The position numbers and the translations under genes were made by a program. From Roseimaritima ulvae (GTDB lineage Bacteria > Planctomycetota > Planctomycetia > Pirellulales > Pirellulaceae), in contig NZ_CP042914.1 in the NCBI RefSeq assembly GCF_008065135.1, forward strand, positions 7,669,404 to 7,733,403: a stretch of 64,000 nucleotides of DNA, in the 5' to 3' direction. This document shows, piece by piece, positions 1-9,004 of the stretch. The notes under the pieces were generated by a model. It was not told the origin of the DNA, ran no database searches, and saw only the letters and a program-made list of their open reading frames with translations. How positions within the stretch are numbered: position 1 is the first letter of the stretch; each line of letters opens with the position of its first letter.

Positions 1-1720
1 TCAGCAACTGGATCACGCTACCGAGGCTGCGGCTGGGGTCCAACAGTGTCCGGCTAACGGTTTTGGAATAGTCCGGTTTGTCTTCGTATTCGGGATGCCA
101 GCGATTCCGGTAGTCCTTCTTGAACAGCTCGTCCAGCTGCTCGAAGTCTTTCTCTTGGTCGGCGACAAAGATTGGCCCGTACAACATATAGTCGCGTAGG
201 CTCTTACTGATTTCGCTCTTGCCACCGCCGCTGACCGTGCAGGGCTTGTGGCACATGATGCCTTCGCCCACGGTTCCGACCAATCGCCAGGACGGAGCGG
301 CGTGGTGTTTTTCCAAGCGGATCTGGTAACCGCTGGGCGCCATGTAAACGTTTTCGGGTGACAAGCGAATACGCTGCTCCTGGCCATCCTTCTCCCACTT
401 CACACACCGTTCCAGCTGTGACACGATGGCGTCTTCGGGGATGTAAATCAGCGTCGGGAAGTTGCGGTCGATGCCATAGCCTTCGGGACGCACGTCGATG
501 AATGAGCTGTATTCCCGAGCCACTTCGGCAAACGTCCCATCGTTGTAGCGACGGCTGTTAACGCGGAACTCGTCGCCCAGCGAGTACGACGCAAAGGCTA
601 ACGCACCGCCAGCGTGCTCCTCTTCCACACCGCCCATCATATTGGCGGCGTAACTGATCTGCGTTTTGACTTCCTTCTTGCAATAACCGTAATAGTTATC
701 GGCGATCAACGTGATCATCACCCCGCTTTCATCGCGACAGGTCAGCTTGAAGGCCGAACCGTCGTTGTAGCGTTCCTCGGGATCTTCCCAGCACATCCGG
801 TCTTGTTGCTGCCGCGGGGTCGCTTTGCTGATGTGCGGCAACCCCAGCTCCTTTTTGGTCAAACGGGTCAGGTGCGTCGCCAGGATCACACACCCGGTAT
901 GCCCGCTCCAATGCCGCGCGTCCAGCCCGGCGTCGTTGTCCGGGATCAGCGGATCGCCCGCATTGCCAAAGATCGATTCCACGAAGTCCAGGTTGCTGAC
1001 CAAACTGGCCGGAGCAAAAAACCGCGTCTCCATCGTCTGCTTGCGACAGTACCCGGGCACCTCGGGGCGAACCAAGGGACGCAGCAGCAACGACACCCAG
1101 GTATACGCCGGTTGCTCGCTGTTGGCCGTGTAAGGCAGTAGCTGTGAATCTTTAGGCGGCTGCATGGCAGCCCGGAACAGGGCTACAAATGTTTCCTTGG
1201 GCACGGCGCGTTTATCACCGGGGATCGGCAGCCCCCCTTCGACAACGTGAAACGTGCCAGCAGTCGTGCGGCGGTCGTGCACCGGGTTATTGACGATCCC
1301 ATTAGCAACCCGCGTCGATTCCACCAGTTCGTTCTCGAAACGATCCTCCTGGGAGGGCAGACTCATCTCGCGCGCCATCCCGTGGCGATCAAGAACCAGG
1401 GTGCGGGCCGGCAAACGCAACGGCTCGGCAGCCGTTTCTTGCTCAAAATACTTCGCCAAAAAAGATTCAATTCGCCGATCCACCGGCGCACGATGCTCGG
1501 CCAACAAGCGACTTTTCTCTCGCAAATTTTCCAACATGCCACGAGAAAACGCCGCCAATCCTCGATCCGATTCGCCGATATCCGCAGGCAACAACCCGGC
1601 CGATGCCAACTGCAACGCGATGTAGCTCAACAGATGCTCGCGTTCGGTCGGATCGGTCCACACCGATCGCTTCCACCCCAGAGCTCGTTGCAATTCTTCG
1701 TGGTCAAACTGCGATAACAT
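1..1720 (-). CDS. Large conserved protein resembling PPi-type phosphoenolpyruvate carboxykinase, N-terminal part (runs off window)
   Basis: An open frame starts at the ATG at 1718-1720 and stays open to the window edge, giving about 573 N-terminal residues. An AGGGAAGG purine run sits just upstream of the ATG. Conserved-looking stretches include ADNYYGYCKKEVKTQISYAA around residue 355, SGGGKSEIS around residues 497-505, which resembles a nucleotide-binding loop, and GDPLIPDNDAGLD earlier. I recognise these as the large (about 1100-residue) bacterial/Entamoeba family that includes pyrophosphate-dependent PEP carboxykinase, which interconverts PEP, CO2 and PPi with oxaloacetate and phosphate. 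That assignment rests on remembered motifs and not on a search. The C-terminal half is outside the window. The frame is certainly coding; the enzyme name is tentative. Confidence 0.55.
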   Translation of the reverse strand, partial: MLSQFDHEELQRALGWKRSVWTDPTEREHLLSYIALQLASAGLLPADIGESDRGLAAFSRGMLENLREKSRLLAEHRAPVDRRIESFLAKYFEQETAAEPLRLPARTLVLDRHGMAREMSLPSQEDRFENELVESTRVANGIVNNPVHDRRTTAGTFHVVEGGLPIPGDKRAVPKETFVALFRAAMQPPKDSQLLPYTANSEQPAYTWVSLLLRPLVRPEVPGYCRKQTMETRFFAPASLVSNLDFVESIFGNAGDPLIPDNDAGLDARHWSGHTGCVILATHLTRLTKKELGLPHISKATPRQQQDRMCWEDPEERYNDGSAFKLTCRDESGVMITLIADNYYGYCKKEVKTQISYAANMMGGVEEEHAGGALAFASYSLGDEFRVNSRRYNDGTFAEVAREYSSFIDVRPEGYGIDRNFPTLIYIPEDAIVSQLERCVKWEKDGQEQRIRLSPENVYMAPSGYQIRLEKHHAAPSWRLVGTVGEGIMCHKPCTVSGGGKSEISKSLRDYMLYGPIFVADQEKDFEQLDELFKKDYRNRWHPEYEDKPDYSKTVSRTLLDPSRSLGSVIQLL

Positions 1721-2043
1721 GATCGGCCCTTCCCTCATAACGCGTCCGGAATCAAATCTCACACCGGCTAGCGTATCATCGTCCGTCGGCACGGTCGATG
1801 CGGTAGCAATCCACCGATAGAGGGACAGGTCCACGGCAAACAGAACTGCCCTTAAAGCCACCTAAGGAGGCGGTACGATACGTAGCGCCGCAGTAAAGGA
1901 CCAAAGGGATGGAAAGGACCTAAGGGATGGAAAGGACCTAAGAGACCCATCGGCTGAGTTGACGCTTGCGCCGTCCTTTGCGTCCCTGAGGTCCTTTTCG
2001 TCCTTCAGTCTCGCCGTTTCGTTTTGGCGGGGACGATTGGGCA
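1721..2043. other. Intergenic region with a short direct repeat
   Basis: This gap separates the minus-strand fusion gene from the downstream minus-strand PEPCK-like gene. It must hold the promoter of the PEPCK-like gene near 1720-1800, but no convincing -10/-35 pair stands out. At about 1900-1945 the phrase GGGATGGAAAGGACCTAA occurs twice in tandem, with a degenerate copy just before it. No ORF here looks genuine. Confidence 0.5.
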
Positions 2044-2128
2044 CACGGGCCGGGGGCCCATGCTACGGGTTCTACACGGGCCAGGGACCCATGCTACGGG
2101 TTCTACACGGGCCGGGGGCCCATGCTAC
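2044..2128. repeat. Three tandem copies of the 23-bp hairpin repeat (31-bp period)
   Basis: Copies lie at 2044-2066, 2075-2097 and 2106-2128, each reading CACGGGCC, then N-GGG-N, then CCCATGCTAC on the plus strand and joined by an 8-bp spacer GGGTTCTA. On the minus strand each unit can fold as CATGGGCC / loop / GGCCCGTG, an eight-pair stem with one T-G wobble. The block is at the 3' end of the TrhO-RluA fusion gene, and the first copy on the minus strand is still inside that reading frame. The same repeat recurs about a dozen more times in this window at gene 3' ends. Confidence 0.9.
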
Positions 2129-3914
2129 TTGGGGGCGGGGTTTGCAACTGAAGTGTTTCTCCGGTCAATGGCGAAACGAACGACAGCTTCCAGGCGTGCA
2201 GCGCCATCGGCGTCTGACAAACCGTCAAGGTCTGCGTATCACCTAATTGCTGATTCGCCAAATACACCGGATCACCCAGCACGGGCAGCCCCAGGTGCCA
2301 TAGGTGGACGCGAATCTGATTGGTGCGGCCGGTGATCGGTCGAGCTTCCAACAAGGCCGTACCATCATCAAGACGCTGCCGCAGGCAAAACTCCGTGCGA
2401 GCCGACAAGCCCTGCGGATCAACGACGCGGCCACCGGCCAACGTCACGTCACGACCAATCGGCGCGTCGCAAACAAAGCGGTCCTCGGCCGGATGCCCCT
2501 GGCAGCGGACCAGATACACCTTTTCCACCACCGTGGTTTGAAACTGCGGCTGCAACTGCCGCGCAAAGGCCTGCGTTCGCGACAACACCACGATCCCCGT
2601 CGTGTTGGCATCCAGCCGATGCGCCGGACGCAATACCTGCGGCGCGTAGAGCGAATTTAAAATCGAAACCAAGGTGTTGCGATTGAAGCGACCGCAGGGA
2701 TGCATCGGCAGCGGCGCCGGTTTATTGACCGCCACAATCGCTTCGTCTTCGAACAGGATTTCGATCGAGGCGTCGACGTCGGGTTCGACCGTATCGGGGA
2801 TCACGTGCAGGAATTGTTCGCCGCCACGCACGATCCGCGGCGCCGCCACCCGCTGCTCGCCGCCACGTCCAACGGCCTGCACAATCCGGCCGGCAGCAAA
2901 GCTCGCTTGCCAATGCTCGCGCGAGACGTGTGGATGCATCTCCGCGAGACAGTCCAACAAACTGCGCCCATCGAACCGCGCCGGTACGTTGATCGGTCGC
3001 CGGTTCACATACGGCACACTACCCGGCAACGGCTGGGTGATCTGCTGCAGCATGGCGTGCCGTTTTTCGATTCGCCGTCGCATTTGCTGCTCGGGCGTCG
3101 CATAACAGTACGGACAGGACTGGCCGACCACATACTCGGGGCATTGCTGCTCTTCCGACGTCAACACGGCCTGGCAAGCGTAGCACTGCGCGGCTTTGGT
3201 GGGCTGCAATTGAGGATCTAGGGCAACGCGATCGTCAAAGACAAAACAATCGCCGTCATAATGGGCTTCGCCGCAGGTTTCAAAATACTTGAGAATGCCG
3301 CCGTCCAGCTGAAACACGTTCTGAAAGCCTTTACCCTGCATCAACGGGCCCGCCTTTTCACAGCGAATCCCACCGGTGCAGAACATCACCATGGGTTTTT
3401 CTTTCAGATCTTCCGGCAAGGCATCGACGGCAGCCGGGAAATCGCGGAAGTGGTCCACGCCAATGGGCTGGGCCGACTCAAAAGTCCCCAGCTTGATCTC
3501 GTAGTCATTGCGAACATCCAACAGCGTGACGTCGCGGCCTTCGTCCAACCACTGCTTCAACTCCGCCGGCGACAATTTGGGCGAAGTGCGACGGCGGGGA
3601 TCGATGTCCTCCACACCAAACGCAATGATTTCCTTTTTCAGCTTGACCAACATGCGGTTAAACGGCTGATGGTCGCTGTAGCTTTCCTTGATCTCAATAT
3701 CGGCAAACTCTTCCATCCCCCGCAACCACTCGACCCAACGGCGAAGCTGATCCGGATCGCCGGCGAGAAAGCAATTGATGCCTTCGGGGCTGAGCATTAC
3801 CGTGCCGCGCAGCTCGTGCTGGCGGCACATTTTGCGGAACACTTCACGTCGCTCGGGCAGCCCCTCAAGCGACACAAACTTGTAAGCGGCGATATTGAGA
3901 ATCGGGCTGGTCAT
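2103..3914 (-). CDS. tRNA uridine hydroxylase (TrhO/YceA-like) fused to RluA-type pseudouridine synthase
   Basis: 603 residues. Residues 1-270 match the TrhO/YceA rhodanese family that hydroxylates wobble uridine 34 in tRNA: an N-terminal ferredoxin-like domain, a rhodanese domain about 125-215 with the active loop CTGGIRCEKA (Cys179), and a Cys-rich tail (C244, C247, C258, C267, C270). After a linker, residues about 305-600 are an RluA-type pseudouridine synthase with HRLDANTTG carrying the catalytic Asp435 and the GRTNQIRVH motif. The fusion would join two RNA-uridine modifications in one polypeptide. The last dozen residues (about QTPPPSSMGPRPV) are encoded partly by the hairpin repeat at 2106-2128, suggesting that the repeat overran an older stop. 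The start is the ATG at 3912-3914. Domain calls are strong; the substrate of the second domain is unknown. Confidence 0.9.
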   Translation of the reverse strand: MTSPILNIAAYKFVSLEGLPERREVFRKMCRQHELRGTVMLSPEGINCFLAGDPDQLRRWVEWLRGMEEFADIEIKESYSDHQPFNRMLVKLKKEIIAFGVEDIDPRRRTSPKLSPAELKQWLDEGRDVTLLDVRNDYEIKLGTFESAQPIGVDHFRDFPAAVDALPEDLKEKPMVMFCTGGIRCEKAGPLMQGKGFQNVFQLDGGILKYFETCGEAHYDGDCFVFDDRVALDPQLQPTKAAQCYACQAVLTSEEQQCPEYVVGQSCPYCYATPEQQMRRRIEKRHAMLQQITQPLPGSVPYVNRRPINVPARFDGRSLLDCLAEMHPHVSREHWQASFAAGRIVQAVGRGGEQRVAAPRIVRGGEQFLHVIPDTVEPDVDASIEILFEDEAIVAVNKPAPLPMHPCGRFNRNTLVSILNSLYAPQVLRPAHRLDANTTGIVVLSRTQAFARQLQPQFQTTVVEKVYLVRCQGHPAEDRFVCDAPIGRDVTLAGGRVVDPQGLSARTEFCLRQRLDDGTALLEARPITGRTNQIRVHLWHLGLPVLGDPVYLANQQLGDTQTLTVCQTPMALHAWKLSFVSPLTGETLQLQTPPPSSMGPRPV

Positions 3915-3922
3915 GGCGTTTC

Positions 3923-4396
3923 TTACTTGCCGGTGACCGCAAACGTAAACTCGTTGGCACCACTTTTCACGTCGGCGGTTAGGCCGGCGGTATCCGGATT
4001 GGAGTATTTCTCGGCGACGATGTACTTGCGAGTCCCCTCGGCGCCCGGCGGAGGTTCCGTGCCGTAGTTGGGGGAATTGATGTCGCTGTAGGAGGTATCC
4101 ACGCCCACCATTTCGCTCTTGGAAACCGTCACTTTATAGACACCGACCTTGGCCCCATCACCGGGATCAAACGTGGTCAAGGTGAAATTGCCGCTGGCAT
4201 CGGTTACGCCCGACGCACCCTGCTCTCCATGAAACACGACCATGGCGCCTTCAAGCGGCGCCCCATCCAGTGTGACCGTACCGGTGACCGGCTCCAAATC
4301 GACGCCGGGATTTTTGTCCCCACCACCACATCCGGCGGTCACAAGCAAGGCGGTGGCTACCAGAGCGGACGAGAGCGATTTCCAGACATGCAACAT
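3923..4396 (-). CDS. Small lipoprotein with a carboxypeptidase-regulatory-like (Ig-fold) domain
   Basis: 157 residues from the ATG at 4394-4396; a longer frame exists, but only this start gives a clean lipoprotein signal, MLHVWKSLSSALVATALLVT followed by AGC (Cys23). The body, beginning PVTGTVTLDGAPLEGAMVVFHG, is the pattern of the small planctomycete lipoproteins with a carboxypeptidase-regulatory-like beta-sandwich. It probably sits in an outer or periplasm-facing membrane as a structural or binding protein; no catalytic residue is visible. It lies 8 bp upstream of the TrhO-RluA gene and downstream of a DUF1559 gene on the same strand, with a terminator between it and the DUF1559 gene. Confidence 0.8.
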   Translation of the reverse strand: MLHVWKSLSSALVATALLVTAGCGGGDKNPGVDLEPVTGTVTLDGAPLEGAMVVFHGEQGASGVTDASGNFTLTTFDPGDGAKVGVYKVTVSKSEMVGVDTSYSDINSPNYGTEPPPGAEGTRKYIVAEKYSNPDTAGLTADVKSGANEFTFAVTGK

Positions 4397-4460
4397 AGTG
4401 ATTGGGTCCCCGAGGGAATGAACGTACGGATACGGATGAACAGAAAGTAGTATGGGATGT

Positions 4461-4490
4461 AAAAAAAGCCGAGCACCGAAGTGCTCGACT
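4461..4490 (-). terminator. Intrinsic terminator of the DUF1559 gene
   Basis: On the minus strand CGAGCAC-TTCG-GTGCTCG forms a perfect 7-bp stem with a stable TTCG tetraloop, extended by weaker outer pairs, followed at once by GGC and seven T residues (plus-strand A run 4461-4467). It lies 33 bp after the stop of the DUF1559 gene at 4523. Confidence 0.9.
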
Positions 4491-4522
4491 TTGCTTGTTG
4501 ATCTTAAACCCACCGATGGGCC

Positions 4523-5572
4523 TTAGGGAAGGACAACCGTTTCTCCGGCCGTCCGAGTGCCCATCGCACCCCAGACACCGAAGGGGCTGTCCAAGCTGGT
4601 GCGGCCGGGGTCCGGGTCGGATGCATCGCCAGTATCGACCGTTTCGGCGACGAATCGCACCGAACCATCGACCAGCGTAACTTGAACGCCACCAGGGTGC
4701 CAAGAGTAGGCCGAGAACACCGCATTGTTGTTGTCTTCGGGGCTGCCATTGGAGCAAGAAGGCGAATTAGGTCCCAACACCGTGGTGAAGCCGGTGTAGA
4801 CAGGATACGAATCAGCCCAGCGATTACCGCGGAGGTAACTGTTGTGCGTTCCGCTTCCAGCGGTACCCAAGAATCGGCTCTTATCGGTCGGATCGACTGC
4901 GGCTTTGCAGATCACCGGACGACTACCATGCACATCCATTCCCTGTAACACGCCACCGGCCACTTCGCGATTGTCGCCACCGTAAGAAGGCGATTGGACG
5001 ATTTCTGAAAATGCCAACGTGTTACTGGCTCCGTCTTTGATATTCGACATTTTTAATGGCCGATTCCCCAAGAACAAACCGCGTCCACGTTCAAATTCCC
5101 AAGTCCACAACTCGGTCGTACGATCACCTCTGTTTCCAACATAGCTGGTTTTGCCGCGGTCTCGGTCTTGCAAATTGCCGTCAGAAGGACAAGCCAGCGT
5201 AGGCAAATTGATGTCGAAATAGGTCGACGAACTCCAAGGCACACCCGTCTGCCCGTTGTTAGCCTGAAAGTCATCGTACAGAGCTTGCTGCTCGAAGAAC
5301 GGCAACATACCCACAAAGAATGACAACCGTTCACGATTCTGATTGGGACCCGCATCGGTGCCCGAAGTTCCCGGAGGGAACACCGAATAGGTGTCGTGGT
5401 AATTGTGCAGGGCAAGACCCAACTGTTTCATATTGTTGCCACAGCTCATGCGGCGGGCCGCTTCGCGAGCCGCTTGGACGGCGGGCAGCAATAAGCCGAC
5501 CAACACGCCAATAATGGCAATCACGACCAATAATTCGACCAGTGTGAACCCCGGCCTGTTAAATCTGCGCAT
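4523..5572 (-). CDS. DUF1559 family protein with prepilin-type N-terminus
   Basis: 349 residues. The N-terminus MRRFNRPGFTLVELLVVIAI is a classic type IV prepilin/pseudopilin signal (cleavage after Gly8, Glu5 of the mature form), followed by the family hallmark LLPAVQAAREAARRMSCGNNMKQLGLALHNYHD. The rest is the SBP-like DUF1559 domain ending with the HPGGVQVTLVDGSVRFVAETVD block. Planctomycetes carry large paralogous families of these surface or pilin-like proteins; their specific roles are mostly unknown. It is apparently monocistronic, with its own terminator at 4461-4490. A partial paralogue is at 63303-64000 and a divergent one at 57185-58822. Confidence 0.93.
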   Translation of the reverse strand: MRRFNRPGFTLVELLVVIAIIGVLVGLLLPAVQAAREAARRMSCGNNMKQLGLALHNYHDTYSVFPPGTSGTDAGPNQNRERLSFFVGMLPFFEQQALYDDFQANNGQTGVPWSSSTYFDINLPTLACPSDGNLQDRDRGKTSYVGNRGDRTTELWTWEFERGRGLFLGNRPLKMSNIKDGASNTLAFSEIVQSPSYGGDNREVAGGVLQGMDVHGSRPVICKAAVDPTDKSRFLGTAGSGTHNSYLRGNRWADSYPVYTGFTTVLGPNSPSCSNGSPEDNNNAVFSAYSWHPGGVQVTLVDGSVRFVAETVDTGDASDPDPGRTSLDSPFGVWGAMGTRTAGETVVLP

Positions 5573-5807
5573 CAGCGTCGCTCCAAGAAAATGGCAAGAG
5601 AAGAATCGTGAATCAAAGAAGAATTATGACTCCCTAATCCGCTTATTGTAGGGCGGAACCGGCCATTGAGCAATCACTTATTTTGACAATGCTGCAATAA
5701 ATGGGGGTGCACCGACGGCAGCCAGGGGGGCACGATAAGGACCGGAGGGACGGAAGGGACCTTTGGTTGTCGTTTTGGTCGCTTCCTGTTCCATTGCCCT
5801 ACGGTCA

Positions 5808-5830
5808 CACGGGCCGGGGGCCCATGCTAC
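5808..5830. repeat. 23-bp hairpin repeat copy
   Basis: A single copy reading CACGGGCC...CCCATGCTAC on the plus strand, placed 5 nt beyond the stop codon of the 946-residue TolC-like gene (stop 5835-5837, minus strand). Confidence 0.85.
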
Positions 5831-5834
5831 TGCC

Positions 5835-8675
5835 CTACGGCCTTGCCGCCCCTACTTCAGGCAGCTCGATGCGTCCGACTTGGGGGATTTCCTCTCGCGC
5901 CACGGGCGTCAGCTGAAATTCTTCGTCTGCGGCGTCCACGATCGCTTCATCGATCATGCCTTGCTCTTCGGACAGCCCGTCGTCCAGAGCCACGCCGCCG
6001 ACGGTTTGGAGCGTGATTTCGCCAGGATCGACCCACAACCCCTCGGCGGTCAACTGCATCGTTCCCAGATCGAGATCCAGGTCGCGGCGGACGACTTCGT
6101 AGTTGACCCACACGTTCAGCAGCGAGTTTTGGGCGGAGAGCAAATCGTTCAACGCGGAAATCGCGTCTCGAGCAGCCGTCGGGCCGCTGGGGGCCCCGCG
6201 AGCTTCGTTGAGTTGCCGGATGTCGGAGTTGAGGGTGATCTGAGCAGCAGCGATCCGCACGGCCTGTCGTGACAGTTCAAAGTTGTACTGGTTTGCCTGC
6301 AGCTGCCGCAGTTGACCTCGCAACCCCTGCCAGACGCCGTCTTCGAACTGGTAGTACTGCCGCCGTGCCTGGTTGAACTGGATCAACGATTCGCGGTAGG
6401 TATTACGTTCTTGGAGCCGCGTCAGCGGCGCATCCCACTGCAAGCCCACGCGTAGTCGTCCGGCACTGCCGCGGACGTCCAGCGGGTTGTCGGTGGCGTT
6501 CTGCACATCGCCGCTGAAGATCACATCCAGGTTGCTTTCCAAGTCGTCGGCCGTGACTTCGATCAACCGCCAAGAATCGACCAGGCTGGCCCGTGCGTTG
6601 GCCCAGTCGCGGCGATTCGTTCGAGCGATCTCCAAAGCTTCTCGCGGTGTCAAATCGACTTCCGGCAGCAGCACGCTTTCGGTTCGCGCTCGAGCCTGAA
6701 CCAATTGCAACGCCAACACGTCGTCGGCCAGTTCCGCCAACAAGTCCTGCGATGCGATGATCACGTCGTCGCGGAGCCGATCGACCAAATTCGTGGCGTC
6801 CGCCCCGTCCTCCTCGGGCTGGGCCAGCAGGGTCAACTGCTTTTCCAATTCCAAGATCCGCAGCTCGTAGCCTTCGAAGCGCTGTTCCAGCCGGACGTAT
6901 TCCGCCCGCAATTCTCCGGAGAGGGCTTCCACGCGAGCCAGATCGAACAGGCTGTCGTCCAGCGTGGGCAGTCCCAGCAGGGCACAGATCTGGTCGCGTT
7001 GCTGTTCATACTGGCTTTGCAACCGTTCGATCTGGGCACGTCGCTTGGGTAAGGACGTCTCGAGTCGCTCGATGTCCAGGGCGACCTGCACCATATCCCG
7101 CTGCACCAATTCGTCACGGAACCGCAATAGCGGCCCCAGTTTGCCTTTCAAGCCTCGAATGGCTTCGGCTAATTCGGGCGACCAACGCACCGTGCGGATG
7201 GGCAACTGGGTATCCGGATCGATCCGCTCTTCGGCGAACTCACGCAGGGCGATGTTGGCTTGGCCGGTCGACCTGCGCAGCTCCGTCAACTCCTCACGCC
7301 GCATTCGCAAATCGCGATCGATCAATTCGAAACGTTTCAGCATCGGGTCTTCGATCCGCACGCAGATGTACGGGGGCAGCCCCAAGTCTCGCAAAAACGA
7401 ATCCACCGACGCTTGGTAAGCGGCGCGACGCGTCAACAGCTGGGTTTGGGCGCTGAGCAGAGCTTGCTGGGCCTGCGCGACCTGCAGACGTTGTCGCGGA
7501 ATGGCTTCGGCGTTGTCCTGAATCATCGTCAACTGCTCGACCAGCGTGTCTTGCAACAGCACCAGGTTTTCGTTCAAGCGGGCCACATTTTCTTCCAGGT
7601 TTTCAATCTGCAATTGGGTCTGCAACAATCCCAAGAAGCCGCCAGCCGCGCCGAAACTGCCGCCGGAAAACCCGCTGCTGATGCCCTGCCCTCCGCGCTG
7701 CACGTTGATCCCCAGGTTACGGCCCGTGGTCACGAACAGATAGAAGTTGCGTCGGTAGCGTTCGATGGCTCGCACGTTGGCCAGCAGGTTACGTTCGGAA
7801 AACGTCAGCTGCTCGAGCACCACATCGCGACCGGCACCGCGAAGCAGTGGCTGGACAAGGGCAAAGTCCAGCACGGTGGTAGCGCTCTGCGTATCCGGTC
7901 CGCTGAACTCCCAGACGATCGAGTTGGCCAGCCCGACCACCAAATCGGCCCCGGTGGCAAAACTCTTCTGCAACGCCAAGGGTCGCCGGCCCAGGCTGTA
8001 GGGGCCGACCGCGAGCGTCGAGCTGCTGTCGCCGCCAAGGCCGCCACGGTCCGGACCGTCGGCAGCGAAAAATGCTTGGGCTCCGCCAAAGAACTGCGTA
8101 TCAAATCGGAAGCGTTCGCTGCTGACGTCCAACGCCGCCAGATACAATTGTTCCAGTTGGCGTTGGTATTCGGTCGAATGGATTAACGCCAAACGGACGG
8201 CCGTGTCGCTATCGAGCACCAGCACGCCGTCTTCATCGAGCGGCAGGAACTGCCACCAGTCGGGCGATTCGGCCGCGTTGGTCTGACCGTTGACGTGCCA
8301 CAGCGGGTAGCCGCGCCGTCCATCCACGCAAGCCATGTAGCGATGCGAGACGGGATCGTCGACCGGCATCGGCTGGCGATCGGGATCAAAGGCATCGTAC
8401 ATGCGGCTTTCGCGAGCCGGTTCGATCCGCAGCGGGGCCTCGACCACCTGGCAGCTGTCCGTGATCTTCTCGTCGATCAACGCGTAGGCTTCGGCATCGG
8501 CCTGTTGGCGGTAATGGGCGCGGTGGCAACCGCTGCTGCCGGCCACGGCGGCTAGGCCGGCCGCGAACATGGCTAGCCAAGCCAGCAGCCTGGCGTCGTG
8601 GTTCCCCCCAACCGAAAAACCTGCGGTTTTGGCCGTCTTTGAGCAGCGGTGTGAATTAGGGTAGGTCGCAGGCAT
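5835..8675 (-). CDS. Large TolC-like outer membrane efflux protein
   Basis: 946 residues, about twice the length of enterobacterial TolC. The N-terminus has a hydrophobic segment ending in GSSGC (Cys50), so this may be a lipoprotein; a start closer to that signal is possible, since the first 25 residues are not signal-like. The body has the long helical pattern of TolC-type channels in two halves: paired coiled-coil regions (for example about 380-430 and 510-640) and repeated phrases such as DLTPREALEIARTNRRDW. It probably forms an outer-membrane duct for an RND or ABC-type exporter, but no partner gene is adjacent. A hairpin repeat follows the stop. Family membership is fairly secure; the transported substrate is unknown. 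Confidence 0.8.
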   Translation of the reverse strand: MPATYPNSHRCSKTAKTAGFSVGGNHDARLLAWLAMFAAGLAAVAGSSGCHRAHYRQQADAEAYALIDEKITDSCQVVEAPLRIEPARESRMYDAFDPDRQPMPVDDPVSHRYMACVDGRRGYPLWHVNGQTNAAESPDWWQFLPLDEDGVLVLDSDTAVRLALIHSTEYQRQLEQLYLAALDVSSERFRFDTQFFGGAQAFFAADGPDRGGLGGDSSSTLAVGPYSLGRRPLALQKSFATGADLVVGLANSIVWEFSGPDTQSATTVLDFALVQPLLRGAGRDVVLEQLTFSERNLLANVRAIERYRRNFYLFVTTGRNLGINVQRGGQGISSGFSGGSFGAAGGFLGLLQTQLQIENLEENVARLNENLVLLQDTLVEQLTMIQDNAEAIPRQRLQVAQAQQALLSAQTQLLTRRAAYQASVDSFLRDLGLPPYICVRIEDPMLKRFELIDRDLRMRREELTELRRSTGQANIALREFAEERIDPDTQLPIRTVRWSPELAEAIRGLKGKLGPLLRFRDELVQRDMVQVALDIERLETSLPKRRAQIERLQSQYEQQRDQICALLGLPTLDDSLFDLARVEALSGELRAEYVRLEQRFEGYELRILELEKQLTLLAQPEEDGADATNLVDRLRDDVIIASQDLLAELADDVLALQLVQARARTESVLLPEVDLTPREALEIARTNRRDWANARASLVDSWRLIEVTADDLESNLDVIFSGDVQNATDNPLDVRGSAGRLRVGLQWDAPLTRLQERNTYRESLIQFNQARRQYYQFEDGVWQGLRGQLRQLQANQYNFELSRQAVRIAAAQITLNSDIRQLNEARGAPSGPTAARDAISALNDLLSAQNSLLNVWVNYEVVRRDLDLDLGTMQLTAEGLWVDPGEITLQTVGGVALDDGLSEEQGMIDEAIVDAADEEFQLTPVAREEIPQVGRIELPEVGAARP

Positions 8676-9004
8676 TCACTCTTCCTTGATTCCAACGGCG
8701 TGCATCTGGCAGGGGATCGTGTGCTTTCAGTTTCGGTGATTCCCATAGTGGGGCTTGATCGGATTGCACCGCCGGCACCGCTGGTAGCAAACAACCGGGT
8801 TGTGGCGTAACAGTCGGGCGAGCTTTGACGGTTCTGCGGATTTGGGCGAACAGCGAGAGCGGGAGAGTTGGTTTTTGAGCTTGAAAAACACGAAAAACTT
8901 GACGATGCAGACTGCCCAACTTACCGTAAGGTAGATCGTACCGGTCTTTTCACAGGCGCCTCCTGTACCGTTTGCGTCTCAACGGAGTTGGCACAGACTT
9001 AACA

